Source: Spirosomataceae bacterium (GTDB lineage: Bacteria > Bacteroidota > Bacteroidia > Cytophagales > Spirosomataceae). Taken from it: 18,066 bases of DNA. The position numbers were made by a program, and so were the translations under genes. Below are positions 1 to 7,982 of the stretch, in pieces (within the stretch, counting starts at the first letter, position 1; each line of letters begins with the position of its first letter). The notes beneath the pieces were generated by a model. It saw only the letters and a list, made by a program, of their open reading frames with translations. It was not told where the DNA came from and did no database searches. The DNA lies in assembly GCA_025455795.1 (NCBI GenBank), contig JALOLW010000025.1, positions 1 through 18,066 on the forward strand, read 5' to 3'.

Positions 1-524
1 CCTACTTCATGAAAATCCCTTTCAATCAAGCGATTAATAAGTTCTTGATTGTACTTTCCTCGGACAAAAGTAGGAATGCCTTCAAAATCTACGTCTTTCA
101 TTTCAGTGGTATATTCGGGTAACCTCGGAAAAACAATGACTGTAATATCTGACTCGGTATTGCAGGCAAAATTACCGTAATTCACCGTTATCGCATCTTG
201 AATAGGCTTAGGAACTAAACTCATTTTTTTGAGCGCAACTATCCTGCTCCCTGCCGTACAAAGGTTGATATACCAACATACAAGCGACTCCCAAGCAACC
301 CCACCACCCGACAATTCGCCCTGTTCGCGTCCAGATGTGCCAGTAGAACGAAAAATTTCAGACAAATGGTCTCCCAAATTGATAAGGCTATTTTCAGTAA
401 AATTATCGCCAATCATAGAGCGGATAATCGGCTGCCATGTACTCCACGAATTACTAAAAGTATTGGTAGAAAATAAACTTGTAATCGAAGCTCTGCGTAG
501 GATTTCAGGAATTGTTTGAGTCAT
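1..524 (-). CDS. Partial gene, possible restriction-endonuclease-like protein (N-terminal 174 residues)
   Basis: An uninterrupted reading frame starts with ATG at 524 and stays open to the left edge, giving 174 residues. The protein is soluble, without signal peptide or membrane segment. It contains GREQGELSGGGVAWESLVCW near residues 65-84 and ITVNYGNFACNTESDITVIV near 111-130. An acidic pair (ESD) before a hydrophobic strand fits the first half of a PD-(D/E)XK nuclease core, and from memory it resembles proteins encoded beside DNA methyltransferases; the catalytic Q/E-x-K strand would lie beyond the edge. This functional reading is inference. Three sampled 60-base rows here are 33-38% G+C against 55-65% in two panC rows, which suggests acquisition by transfer. 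The gene lies 42 bases downstream of panC on the same strand. It could instead be an unrelated hypothetical protein. Confidence 0.7.
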   Translation of the reverse strand, partial: MTQTIPEILRRASITSLFSTNTFSNSWSTWQPIIRSMIGDNFTENSLINLGDHLSEIFRSTGTSGREQGELSGGGVAWESLVCWYINLCTAGSRIVALKKMSLVPKPIQDAITVNYGNFACNTESDITVIVFPRLPEYTTEMKDVDFEGIPTFVRGKYNQELINRLIERDFHEV

Positions 525-566
525 TTTGATGGATATTTAAGTGGCAAGATAAGCAAAAGCCTTTTC

Positions 567-1409
567 TCAAAAAACAAAATTATCAATCAGTCTAACTTTG
601 CCCAAAAACGCGGCGATGCAGAGTGCCGTTTGGCCGTCGGGCTGTTTTTTATCAACCGATTGGAGCGTGTGGGCATTGACTACCTCAAAATATTCTAATC
701 GAAACGCGGGTTGCTGCTCAAAATGTGTCGCCATTTGTGCCTTGACCATTTCGGCGGTTTCGCCCGTGAGCAAGGCGGTTTTGGCGGCGGTGAGTCCTTT
801 GAAAATATGCGCCGCAATGGGCCGCTCTTCTGCCGTTAGGTTTCTATTGCGCGACGACATCGCCAGCCCGTCGGCCTCGCGCAGGGTAGGACAAGGATGA
901 AGCTCAATCTGAAAGCCCAAATCAATCATCATACGCCTCACGACGGCCACTTGTTGGAGGTCTTTTTGCCCAAAATAAGTTCGGTCGGGCTGTACGATAT
1001 TGAACAGTTTGGCTACCACAATGCCCACGCCGTTGAAGTGTCCAGGGCGAAATTGGCCTTCCATAACCCGTTCTAAATCCCCAAAATCAAACTTCAAGAG
1101 GGCTTTTTCGGGGTACATTTCTTCGGCAGAGGGTGCAAAAACCACATCGCAACCTGCGGGCGCGAGCATGGCGCAGTCGACATCAAGGGTGCGCGGATAG
1201 CGGGCGAGGTCGTCGGGGTTGTTGAACTGAATCGGATTGACAAAAATGCTGCACACGGTCAGGTCATTTTGGGCTTTGGAGGCCGCAATAAGCGACAAAT
1301 GCCCCTCGTGCAACGCGCCCATGGTAGGCACAAAACCGATACTTTGCCCCAGCATCCGATGCGCCCGCAGGTGGGCGCGTAAGTCTGAAATAGTATGAAA
1401 AATGTGCAT
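567..1409 (-). CDS. panC: Pantothenate synthetase (pantoate--beta-alanine ligase)
   Basis: PanC condenses D-pantoate with beta-alanine, using ATP through a pantoyl-adenylate, in the cytoplasmic pathway to vitamin B5 and coenzyme A. The 280-residue protein has the usual family length and is complete. Seen directly: the HIGH-like ATP motif PTMGALHEGH (residues 28-37), the pantoate-binding segment FVNPIQFN (56-63), FGQKD (146-150) and the KMSKS-equivalent SSRN (185-188). The start at MHIFHTISDL matches the common beginning of the family. It follows the truncated symporter by 36 bases and precedes the left-edge gene by 42 bases on the same strand, so the three may be co-transcribed. No panB or panD is visible nearby. 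No regulatory signal is evident. Confidence 0.97.
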   Translation of the reverse strand: MHIFHTISDLRAHLRAHRMLGQSIGFVPTMGALHEGHLSLIAASKAQNDLTVCSIFVNPIQFNNPDDLARYPRTLDVDCAMLAPAGCDVVFAPSAEEMYPEKALLKFDFGDLERVMEGQFRPGHFNGVGIVVAKLFNIVQPDRTYFGQKDLQQVAVVRRMMIDLGFQIELHPCPTLREADGLAMSSRNRNLTAEERPIAAHIFKGLTAAKTALLTGETAEMVKAQMATHFEQQPAFRLEYFEVVNAHTLQSVDKKQPDGQTALCIAAFLGKVRLIDNFVF

Positions 1410-1433
1410 GATTAACTCGTGTTAAACCTAACA

Positions 1434-1494
1434 ACTTCAAAACGCCTAATTGTCCACTTTCTTCTTGGCCCACGCCAAACCCCCGTTTTGAAGT
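1434..1494. repeat. 11-base inverted repeat at the truncated end of the symporter gene
   Basis: ACTTCAAAACG at 1434-1444 is the exact reverse complement of CGTTTTGAAGT at 1484-1494. The arms are 39 bases apart and enclose the last symporter codons and its stop. There is no T-run, so it does not look like a standard terminator. Its position exactly at the break in a conserved protein suggests a rearrangement scar, which is inference. Confidence 0.6.
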
Positions 1495-2267
1495 CCTACT
1501 TCGATGGCTACTGTGCGGCAGTCTTGTTCGGGCAGTTTGAGCATTCGCGCACTCCAATAACCCAACAAATACCCGCTCAAATTGTGAATCAACGTACAGA
1601 TAATCAACGCCCCGCCTACTTTCAAAAGGCTATCGCGCCCTGCGGCGGTGATGATACAGATGATAAGCGCAATGCCCGCCATCGAAACCAGCGGCATGTA
1701 TTTGTTGAGTGTCTCGGCTTGGTTGCGAAAAAGGCGATTGACCAACAGCCCCACGCATATCGGCAGGATGATGATTTTCAAAATCTCAATCATCATTTTC
1801 ATAAACTCCACTTCGATAAACTGCCCGCCGAGGAGTTTCATCAAAAGGGGTGTCAGCACGGGCGCGAGCAATGTAGCCAACGACGTGATGGTGAGCGATA
1901 GTGCCACGTTGGCCTTGGCGATATAGGCCATGACGTTGGAGGCCAAACCGCTCGGCGAACAGCCAATCAGGATGACCCCAGCGGCGATTTCGGGTTCAAA
2001 CCCAAAACTACTGGCCAACGTAAAACCCACCAAAGGCATGATGGTAAACTGACAAATCAGCCCAATCGCCACGCTCTTGGGCGACTTGAAAACCGCTTCA
2101 AAGTCTTTCGGACTCATGGTGGTTCCCATGCCAAACATGATGATTTGGAGCAGAGGTAAAATCAGGGTTTTGAGCTGAAAATCACCGATGTGCGTAAAAG
2201 GGCCAGGGAAAAACATCGCCAACGTAGCCGCTACGATGATGGAAAGGGTGTAAAGGTAATTTTTCAT
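1446..2267 (-). CDS. Bile acid:sodium symporter (BASS/SBF) family protein, C-terminally truncated
   Basis: A polytopic inner-membrane protein of the BASS family (PF01758), which couples Na+ to uptake of organic anions; the substrate here is unknown. Hydrophobic helices fill residues 1-260. The first crossover motif GCSPSGLASN and the second, EVGLQNGGLA, are present; the latter holds the conserved Glu and Gln of the Na+ and substrate site. After QNGGLA the protein ends with WAKKKVDN and a stop, so the rest of TM9 and all of TM10 (about 40 residues in relatives) are missing. Only 36 bases separate the stop from panC, so the missing part cannot lie between them. I place the start at MKNYLYTLS. 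An upstream in-frame ATG at 2369 would add 34 residues encoded partly by the hairpin repeat and is unlikely. It may be non-functional. Confidence 0.85.
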   Translation of the reverse strand: MKNYLYTLSIIVAATLAMFFPGPFTHIGDFQLKTLILPLLQIIMFGMGTTMSPKDFEAVFKSPKSVAIGLICQFTIMPLVGFTLASSFGFEPEIAAGVILIGCSPSGLASNVMAYIAKANVALSLTITSLATLLAPVLTPLLMKLLGGQFIEVEFMKMMIEILKIIILPICVGLLVNRLFRNQAETLNKYMPLVSMAGIALIICIITAAGRDSLLKVGGALIICTLIHNLSGYLLGYWSARMLKLPEQDCRTVAIEVGLQNGGLAWAKKKVDN

Positions 2268-2283
2268 GAAATTGGTTTTATCC

Positions 2284-2320
2284 CCCCCCTCTCCTGTCAG
2301 GAGAGGGGGGCAGGGGGGGG
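2284..2320. repeat. G/C-rich palindromic interspersed repeat, possible intergenic hairpin
   Basis: A perfect 12-base inverted repeat, CCCCCCTCTCCT (2284-2295) and AGGAGAGGGGGG (2299-2310), encloses a three-base loop and is followed by a G-run to 2320. It lies between the serine hydrolase stop (2326) and my symporter start (2267). Elements that translate as PPCPPLLTGEGG or PPSPVRRGGQGG, as this one does on its two strands, are common scattered repeats in Bacteroidota genomes as I remember them. In RNA the stem would be very stable and could attenuate transcription or protect an mRNA end. Confidence 0.75.
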
Positions 2321-2325
2321 TGAGG

Positions 2326-3618
2326 TTATTTGAGTGCTTGGTAGGTGACAATTCTAAACTTTCGGACAAAATCGCTGTAATGGGCGTACGGCTGTACGTT
2401 GGTAAAAACCAGCATTATCAATTCTTCTTTGGGGTCAATGGTGTATTCGGAGCAGTACATACCGCCCCACGTGAGCGCGCCAAGCGAGGCTTGGTCGCCG
2501 TAGTGACCGCCAGCGGTGATAACCTGCAGCCCAAACCCAAACTTATCGCCACGGTCCCATACTTCGAGGTCTTTGATGTGATTGCGGCTCATGAGTTCGA
2601 TGGTTTTGCGGCCCAATAGTTGTTTGCCGTTCCACGCGCCACCGTTCAAAATCATCTGGCAAAGTTTGGCGTAATCTTCAATCGTACTCACCAAGCCCGC
2701 GCCGCCCGAAAAATAGGTTTTGGCCCCTTGCACGGGGTAAAAGCGGTAGTCTTCGTTGGGGTGGAGCGTGATTTTGACTTCGTATTTGGGTTTGGCATAA
2801 AGTTCTACCAAACGGTATTTTTGGACGGGCGACAGATAAAAATGCGTGTCGTTCATGCCCAAAGGCGTGAGGATGCGCTCGCGCAAAAACGCATCAAACG
2901 ACTGTCCGGATAGCACTTCTACGAGCCGTCCGAGGATGTCGGTGTTGAGGCCATAGACGTACTTTTCGCCTGGGTCGGCGGTGAGAGGGCGCGTCGCAAT
3001 TCGGTTGACTACATCCACGAGCAGGTCATTGGCGACAGAGTTGAAATATGGCACTTTGAATTCTGGCCGATTTTCGAGCGGGTGTTCGTAAGGAATGCCC
3101 GCCGTGTGTGTAAGCAAATCGTAAATGGTGATTTCGCGTTTGGCGGGGCGCGTGGTGAAAGTCAGCGTGGTTTTGTCGTAGGTGTCCAGCACACGCGGAT
3201 TTTTGAAGGCTGGAATGTACTTGCTGATGGGGTCTTCGAGCAGAAATTTGCCTTCTTCAAACAGCATCATTACGGCCACCGTCGTGACCAGTTTGGTTTG
3301 GGACGCGATTCGGAAAATGTCGTCTTTTTTGAGCGGCGTTTTGGTTTCTAAATTGCTGTAACCAAAGGCTTTGTGGTGAACAACCTTGCCCTTTCGGGCC
3401 ACAAACGTGACAGCATTGGGGGCAATGCCCTCGTTGATAAAACCCTGCATGAGGTCGTCGAGGCGTTTGAGCCGCTCGCTCGAAAACCCCACTTCTTCGG
3501 GTGTTTTGGCGGGGGTAAATGTCTGGGCATGGACATAACACGACAGGGCAAGCAATGCTCCTAAGACCCCCATACTGGGTGATTTTTGGCGTTTCGATAC
3601 CGAAAATAAGTGGTTCAT
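2326..3618 (-). CDS. Secreted serine hydrolase, beta-lactamase class C / family VIII esterase type
   Basis: A 430-residue penicillin-binding-protein-like serine hydrolase (PF00144). Residues 1-31 form a Sec signal peptide with a probable cut at VHA|QT, so the enzyme acts in the periplasm or outside the cell. The nucleophile motif is SQTK (Ser106, Lys109). The second motif is YGLN (Tyr222), close to the YSL/YxN type. The third motif is WGG at 384-386, in place of the lactamase KTG, which favours an esterase or peptidase of the EstB/family VIII type over a true beta-lactamase. GGAGLVSTIEDYAKL (305-319) is typical of the family. An internal ATG at residue 16 would also leave a usable signal peptide. 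It heads a minus-strand run with the symporter and panC. The substrate cannot be told from sequence. Confidence 0.9.
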   Translation of the reverse strand: MNHLFSVSKRQKSPSMGVLGALLALSCYVHAQTFTPAKTPEEVGFSSERLKRLDDLMQGFINEGIAPNAVTFVARKGKVVHHKAFGYSNLETKTPLKKDDIFRIASQTKLVTTVAVMMLFEEGKFLLEDPISKYIPAFKNPRVLDTYDKTTLTFTTRPAKREITIYDLLTHTAGIPYEHPLENRPEFKVPYFNSVANDLLVDVVNRIATRPLTADPGEKYVYGLNTDILGRLVEVLSGQSFDAFLRERILTPLGMNDTHFYLSPVQKYRLVELYAKPKYEVKITLHPNEDYRFYPVQGAKTYFSGGAGLVSTIEDYAKLCQMILNGGAWNGKQLLGRKTIELMSRNHIKDLEVWDRGDKFGFGLQVITAGGHYGDQASLGALTWGGMYCSEYTIDPKEELIMLVFTNVQPYAHYSDFVRKFRIVTYQALK

Positions 3619-3751
3619 ACAGGTACTTTGTGTAGATTTGGCATACTAAACTCCCTCAACTAAATCTCCCTCTGGGTGTTAGTGGGCTTTTTGGAAAGGA
3701 AAGGTTTTGCCCTGTCAAAAATACTGTTGGCCCGTCGTTTCGTTCCGTTTA

Positions 3752-3767
3752 TCACAATAATTTGTGA
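3752..3767. promoter_or_regulatory. 16-base palindrome in the divergent intergenic region
   Basis: TCACAA-TAAT-TTGTGA is a perfect palindrome with 6-base arms, in the roughly 210-base region between the divergent serine hydrolase and M16 peptidase genes. Its arms resemble half-sites of CRP/FNR-type regulators, so it may be an operator. I could not find a convincing -33/-7 pair for either gene here, and no regulator is encoded nearby. Confidence 0.35.
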
Positions 3768-3830
3768 ACATCGTCGTAAACAAATTGTTTTACTTCCGAA
3801 ATCTATTGTTCAAATTAAATAATGCTTTCC

Positions 3831-6635
3831 ATGAAACAACTTAAACTGATTTGCATCGCGTGGTTATTGGGTCTTGCAGCCATGGCCCAAACCACCTACG
3901 ATTTGAAAAAGCCCGTGCCTTTTGACCCCAACGTGCGCATGGGCAAACTCCCCAACGGACTGACGTATTACATTCGCAAAAACGCCGAACCCCAAAAACG
4001 CGCCGAGTTGTACTTGGTCAATAAAGTAGGCGCGATTCAGGAAGAAGACAACGAAAACGGCTTGGCGCACTTCACTGAGCATATGGCCTTCAATGGCACC
4101 AAGAGCTTTCCCAAAAACGAACTCGTGAGCTACCTCCAACGCGCTGGTATTAAGTTTGGCGACGACCTCAATGCGTTCACAAGCCAAGACCAGACCGTTT
4201 ATCAACTGCCCGTACCTACCGACTCGGCGGAGATTTTCAACAAAGCCTTTGTGGTTTTGAAAGAATGGGCCGCCGATATTACCATGGACGGTGCCGAGAT
4301 TGACAAAGAGCGCGGGGTGATTTTGGAAGAGCTGCGCGGGGGCAAAGGTGCCCAACAGCGCATGCGCGACAAGTATTTCCCCGTCATTTTGCCAGGCTCC
4401 AAATACGCCAAGCGCAACATTATCGGCACGGAAGACATCCTCAAAAATTTTACCCACGAAACCATCCGCAACTTCTACAAAAGATGGTACCGTCCTGATT
4501 TGCAGGCGGTCGTAGCCGTGGGCGATTTTGACGTAAACGAGGTCGAAAACAAAATCAAGACGTTGTTTGGCGCAATTCCGAAACCGACCAACCCCAAGCC
4601 ACTTGGCAAGTTTGGCGTGGACGACCACAAAGACACCAAAGTAGCGATTGTGACCGACCCCGAGCAGCCTTACATGATGGCACAGATGTTCAACCGCTTC
4701 CCTTCGGCCAAAGAAGTGACGCTCAACGACAGCCGCGAAATCATGAAGCGTAGCTTGTTCAACCAAATGCTCCAAGCGCGCTTGGCCGAGTTGCAGCAGC
4801 AGGCCAATCCGCCGTTCTTGTTTGGCAGTACCAGCTACGGCGACCTCATCGGCGACTACGACGGGTATTTTAGTTTTGCCGTCGCCAAAGACGGCAACGT
4901 GGAGAAAGCCATCAAAGCCGTACTCGACGAAACCGTCCGCGCTAAGAAGTTTGGCTTCACAGCTACCGAACTCGACCGTGCCAAAAAGCAGTATTTCAAC
5001 AGCATTGAGAAGCGATTCAAAGAAAAAGACAAGACCAAATCGGTCAATTATGTCTATGAGTACATGAGTCACTTCCTCGACGACGAGTCTTCGATGGGCA
5101 TTGAGTTTTATTTTGACTTTACCAAAAGCCAACTCGACGGCATCTCGCTCCAAGAAATCAACGCCTTGACCGAGAAGTTTATCAAAACCGACAACCGCGC
5201 CGTGATATTGATGGCTTCTGACAAAGACAAAGAAAAGCTACCCAACGAAACCACGGTGGTGGATTGGCTCAACAATGCGGGCAAAGACGTAACCGCCTAC
5301 GTGGACAAGGTGGTGGACAAGCCGCTGGTAGAAAATCTCCCGCCTGCGGGCCGCACGGCGTTCCGCAAGCAAATCGCCGAAATCGGGGTGACGGAACTTT
5401 CACTCAGCAACGGTATCAAAGTAGTTCTCAAACCTACGGAGTTTAAAAACGACGAAATCCTCATTGGCGCGCGTAGCTTTGGCGGCACATCGCTCTACGA
5501 TGACAAAGACTTCATGAGCGCGGGCATGGCCTCTACGGTGGTGAGTCAGAGTGGTTTTGGGGAGTTTAGCAATACCGCCCTCCAAAAGTTCAAAGCGGGC
5601 AAAACCGTCAATATCTTCCCGTATGTAGGCGAAACCGAAGAAGGTTTGAGCGGTAGTGCCAGTCCCAAAGACCTCGAAACCGCCATGCAGATGATTTATG
5701 GGTACTTCACCAAACCCCGCAAAGACGACGAAGTCATCAAAGGCTTCATGGCGTCGCAGCGGTCGTTTATCCAAAACATGAAAGCATCGCCCACGCCAGA
5801 GGCGGTGTTTCAAGATAGTGTCAATGCTATTTTGGGCGCGTACCATTTCCGCCGCTTACCCATGAGTTTGGAGCGTTTTGACATGACCAACACCGACCGC
5901 GCCTACGAGATTTATAAAGAGCGTTTTGCCGACCCTGCCGACTTCACGTTTTTCTTCACGGGGAGCTTCAAAGTAGATGAAATCAAGCCGATGATTGAGA
6001 AATACCTCGGTGCGCTCCCTACCCAACGCAAAAAAGAAAGCTACAAAGATTTAGGCATCAAAATACCCGCGGGCAAAATAGAACGCAAAGTCTATAAAGG
6101 TATCGAACAAAAAAGCCAAGCCACGCTCGTATTTAGCGGCGACTACGACTACAACGACGACAACAACTGGCAAATGGACGCGCTCGAAGAAATCCTCAAC
6201 ATCAAGCTCATCGAAGTGATTCGTGAGAAAGAAAGTGGGGTTTATGGCATCGGGGCTTCGGCATCGTACAGCAAAATCCCCGCGTCGCGCTATACTTTCC
6301 GCATATTTTACGGCACAGGCCCAGAGCGCGTGGAGGAGTTGGCTACCAAGACGTTGGCCGTACTCGACGAAATCAAGAAAAACGGCGCCACCCAGGTGGA
6401 CATTGACAAGTTCAAGGCCGAAACCCGCCGCGCTTGGGAAGTACAAATGCGCGAAAATGGTTTTTGGCAAAGCCAACTCATGGGCGCATACACCCGTGGC
6501 GATGACCCCAAAACTTTCTTGAACTGGGAAAAACAGATAGACAAAGTAACCGTAGAAAGCACCAAAGCCGCTGCCAATAAGTACCTTGGCGGGGCCAACT
6601 TGGTGAAAGTGGTGCTGTTGCCAGAGAAAAAGTAA
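3831..6635 (+). CDS. Secreted M16 family zinc peptidase (pitrilysin/insulinase-like)
   Basis: A large M16 metallopeptidase with two homologous halves that close around peptide substrates; Bacteroidota encode many exported members. Numbered from the upstream ATG at 3822, the inverted zinc motif HFTEH is at 83-87, with distal Glu ligands in ERGVILEE (163-170, Glu170 the likely third ligand). The second half, from about residue 525, has the same fold pattern but no HxxEH, as usual for single-chain M16 enzymes. A signal peptide ends at AMA|QTTYD, so the protein is periplasmic or envelope-located. Two ATGs nine bases apart are possible; I prefer the second (MKQLKLI) because it begins the Lys-rich signal peptide. 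The length (934 residues) is normal. It is a single-gene unit: divergent gene upstream, terminator downstream. The substrate is unknown. Confidence 0.95.
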   Translation: MKQLKLICIAWLLGLAAMAQTTYDLKKPVPFDPNVRMGKLPNGLTYYIRKNAEPQKRAELYLVNKVGAIQEEDNENGLAHFTEHMAFNGTKSFPKNELVSYLQRAGIKFGDDLNAFTSQDQTVYQLPVPTDSAEIFNKAFVVLKEWAADITMDGAEIDKERGVILEELRGGKGAQQRMRDKYFPVILPGSKYAKRNIIGTEDILKNFTHETIRNFYKRWYRPDLQAVVAVGDFDVNEVENKIKTLFGAIPKPTNPKPLGKFGVDDHKDTKVAIVTDPEQPYMMAQMFNRFPSAKEVTLNDSREIMKRSLFNQMLQARLAELQQQANPPFLFGSTSYGDLIGDYDGYFSFAVAKDGNVEKAIKAVLDETVRAKKFGFTATELDRAKKQYFNSIEKRFKEKDKTKSVNYVYEYMSHFLDDESSMGIEFYFDFTKSQLDGISLQEINALTEKFIKTDNRAVILMASDKDKEKLPNETTVVDWLNNAGKDVTAYVDKVVDKPLVENLPPAGRTAFRKQIAEIGVTELSLSNGIKVVLKPTEFKNDEILIGARSFGGTSLYDDKDFMSAGMASTVVSQSGFGEFSNTALQKFKAGKTVNIFPYVGETEEGLSGSASPKDLETAMQMIYGYFTKPRKDDEVIKGFMASQRSFIQNMKASPTPEAVFQDSVNAILGAYHFRRLPMSLERFDMTNTDRAYEIYKERFADPADFTFFFTGSFKVDEIKPMIEKYLGALPTQRKKESYKDLGIKIPAGKIERKVYKGIEQKSQATLVFSGDYDYNDDNNWQMDALEEILNIKLIEVIREKESGVYGIGASASYSKIPASRYTFRIFYGTGPERVEELATKTLAVLDEIKKNGATQVDIDKFKAETRRAWEVQMRENGFWQSQLMGAYTRGDDPKTFLNWEKQIDKVTVESTKAAANKYLGGANLVKVVLLPEKK

Positions 6636-6659
6636 AAACTTTTTTGTGAAAATGCACCA

Positions 6660-6695
6660 ACGGGAGGCTGACACTGGTCACGCCTCCCGTTTTTG
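6660..6695 (+). terminator. Rho-independent terminator of the M16 peptidase gene
   Basis: ACGGGAGGC (6660-6668) pairs perfectly with GCCTCCCGT (6682-6690), with a 13-base loop, and is followed by a T-run. It begins 24 bases after the peptidase stop. The opposite strand has no matching T-run, so it mainly serves the plus strand and shields the convergent oxidoreductase gene. Confidence 0.85.
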
Positions 6696-6706
6696 TTGGC
6701 TACCGG

Positions 6707-7810
6707 TCAAATCACAATCCTGCGCCCCGTTTCGGCAGATTGATAGATGGCGTCTATCACCTTTACATCTTTATAGCCTTCAATACCGCTGATATGGTCG
6801 GGGAAGGGCTGATTGTTGAGCAAATATTTAGCGAACGCATCCATCTGAACTTGCTGCTGATTGGTCGTCGGGAAATTCATCATGCCTTTGCTGGTTTTGC
6901 CAATAAACGGCCCGTAGCTAATCGCCGGACTCAACTCAAACGTGCCGTTTTCTGCCGACGCAAAAAGTCGGTCAATGCCACAGTTGTAAGTAGTAGAGCA
7001 AGTGGCCACAGCCCCGCTTTTGAACTCCATTTGCCAGTGAATAGACTCCTCTACTTCTTTAAAAACCTTGGGGTTGAGTTTTGGCCCAAACTGCGCCCAA
7101 ACGGCAGTAGGTTCTTCGCCCAAAATATACCGCGCTGCTTGGATACAATACACGCCCAAGTTTTGCAAAGGCCCCCCACCCGACAGGGCCTTTTTGACGT
7201 GCCAATCACCGCCGTCGCCATAATCCACCGAATACCCCAGCGAAGCCTGTACCAAACGCACTTGCCCAAAGACTTTTTGCTGGCCCAAACGCATCATTTC
7301 CATGTTGTACGGTTCAAAATGTAACCGATAGCCCACCGCCAGCTGCACCTTGGCTTTTTGGCAGGCTTCGATGATTTCGAGGCAATCTTTGGCGGTCGTC
7401 GCGAGGGGTTTTTCGACGATAACGTGCTTGCCCGCCTTCGCCGCCCGAATCGCGTATTCTTTGTGCATGGCATTGGGCAACACTACATACACCACATCAA
7501 TATCGGGATTGTTGGCTATCTCGTCGAAGTTTTGATAGTTGTAAATGTTCTTCTTCGGGATATTGTATTTTTTCTCCCATTCGACGGCCTTGGCAGGCGT
7601 ACCCGTCACAATACCAGCAACTTTGCAAAACTCCGAAACCGCAATGCCCTCGGCCAAATAGCCCGCGTATCTACCCAAGCCGACCAAGGCTACGTTTAGT
7701 TTTTTGGTGGGAGGCACAAAAAGATTGGGCGCATTTTCAAGAGAAAGCACCGAAGCTCCCAGGCCCAGTTTTTTGATAAAATCTCGACGGTTTTGTGTCA
7801 TGTTGTTCAT
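6707..7810 (-). CDS. Tat-exported Gfo/Idh/MocA family oxidoreductase
   Basis: A 367-residue NAD(P)-dependent oxidoreductase of the glucose-fructose oxidoreductase type. The N-terminus, NRRDFIKKLGLGAS, is a twin-arginine signal with only a modest hydrophobic stretch, so export with bound cofactor is likely. The Rossmann domain has GLGRYA (44-49), and VEKPLA (132-137) holds the conserved Lys134. The C-terminal sheet domain follows from about residue 150. The GFOR-type catalytic D-x-x-x-Y is N217-L-G-V-Y221 here, so the usual Asp is Asn. The start could be 7810 (MNNMTQ) or 7801 (MTQNRRD); both leave the Tat motif intact. Relatives act on sugars or sugar derivatives, but the substrate is not determinable. 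It appears monocistronic, convergent with the M16 gene. Confidence 0.93.
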   Translation of the reverse strand: MNNMTQNRRDFIKKLGLGASVLSLENAPNLFVPPTKKLNVALVGLGRYAGYLAEGIAVSEFCKVAGIVTGTPAKAVEWEKKYNIPKKNIYNYQNFDEIANNPDIDVVYVVLPNAMHKEYAIRAAKAGKHVIVEKPLATTAKDCLEIIEACQKAKVQLAVGYRLHFEPYNMEMMRLGQQKVFGQVRLVQASLGYSVDYGDGGDWHVKKALSGGGPLQNLGVYCIQAARYILGEEPTAVWAQFGPKLNPKVFKEVEESIHWQMEFKSGAVATCSTTYNCGIDRLFASAENGTFELSPAISYGPFIGKTSKGMMNFPTTNQQQVQMDAFAKYLLNNQPFPDHISGIEGYKDVKVIDAIYQSAETGRRIVI

Positions 7811-7982
7811 GGTTGTATTGGTTTTTGAAATCTATTGACAATCAATTTCTACGTAGAAAAGAGGTTAAAAGTAAGAAAAGATACAACCCAACTCAATACC
7901 TATTGTAAGAAATTTTTGGCCGATTGGTTACAGAATTAGAAAGCGCAGGTATAAGTCAGTAAACTTTAAAACTATAACTACA

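Noticed and set aside
229..519. Plus-strand 96-codon frame at the left edge
   Set aside because: It is antisense to the continuous minus-strand frame and has no recognisable features.
2268..2369. 34-codon N-terminal extension of the symporter
   Set aside because: It is encoded largely by the palindromic repeat, and family proteins begin at the first membrane helix.
3864..5153. Long open frame of 429 codons on the minus strand inside the M16 peptidase gene
   Set aside because: It is antisense to a gene with clear zinc-peptidase motifs and has no recognisable domain; its length follows from the codon use of the real gene.
6051..6674. Minus-strand 207-codon frame with a run of valines
   Set aside because: It is antisense to the C-terminal part of the M16 gene; the valine run mirrors an Asp/Asn-rich stretch (YDYNDDNN) of the peptidase.
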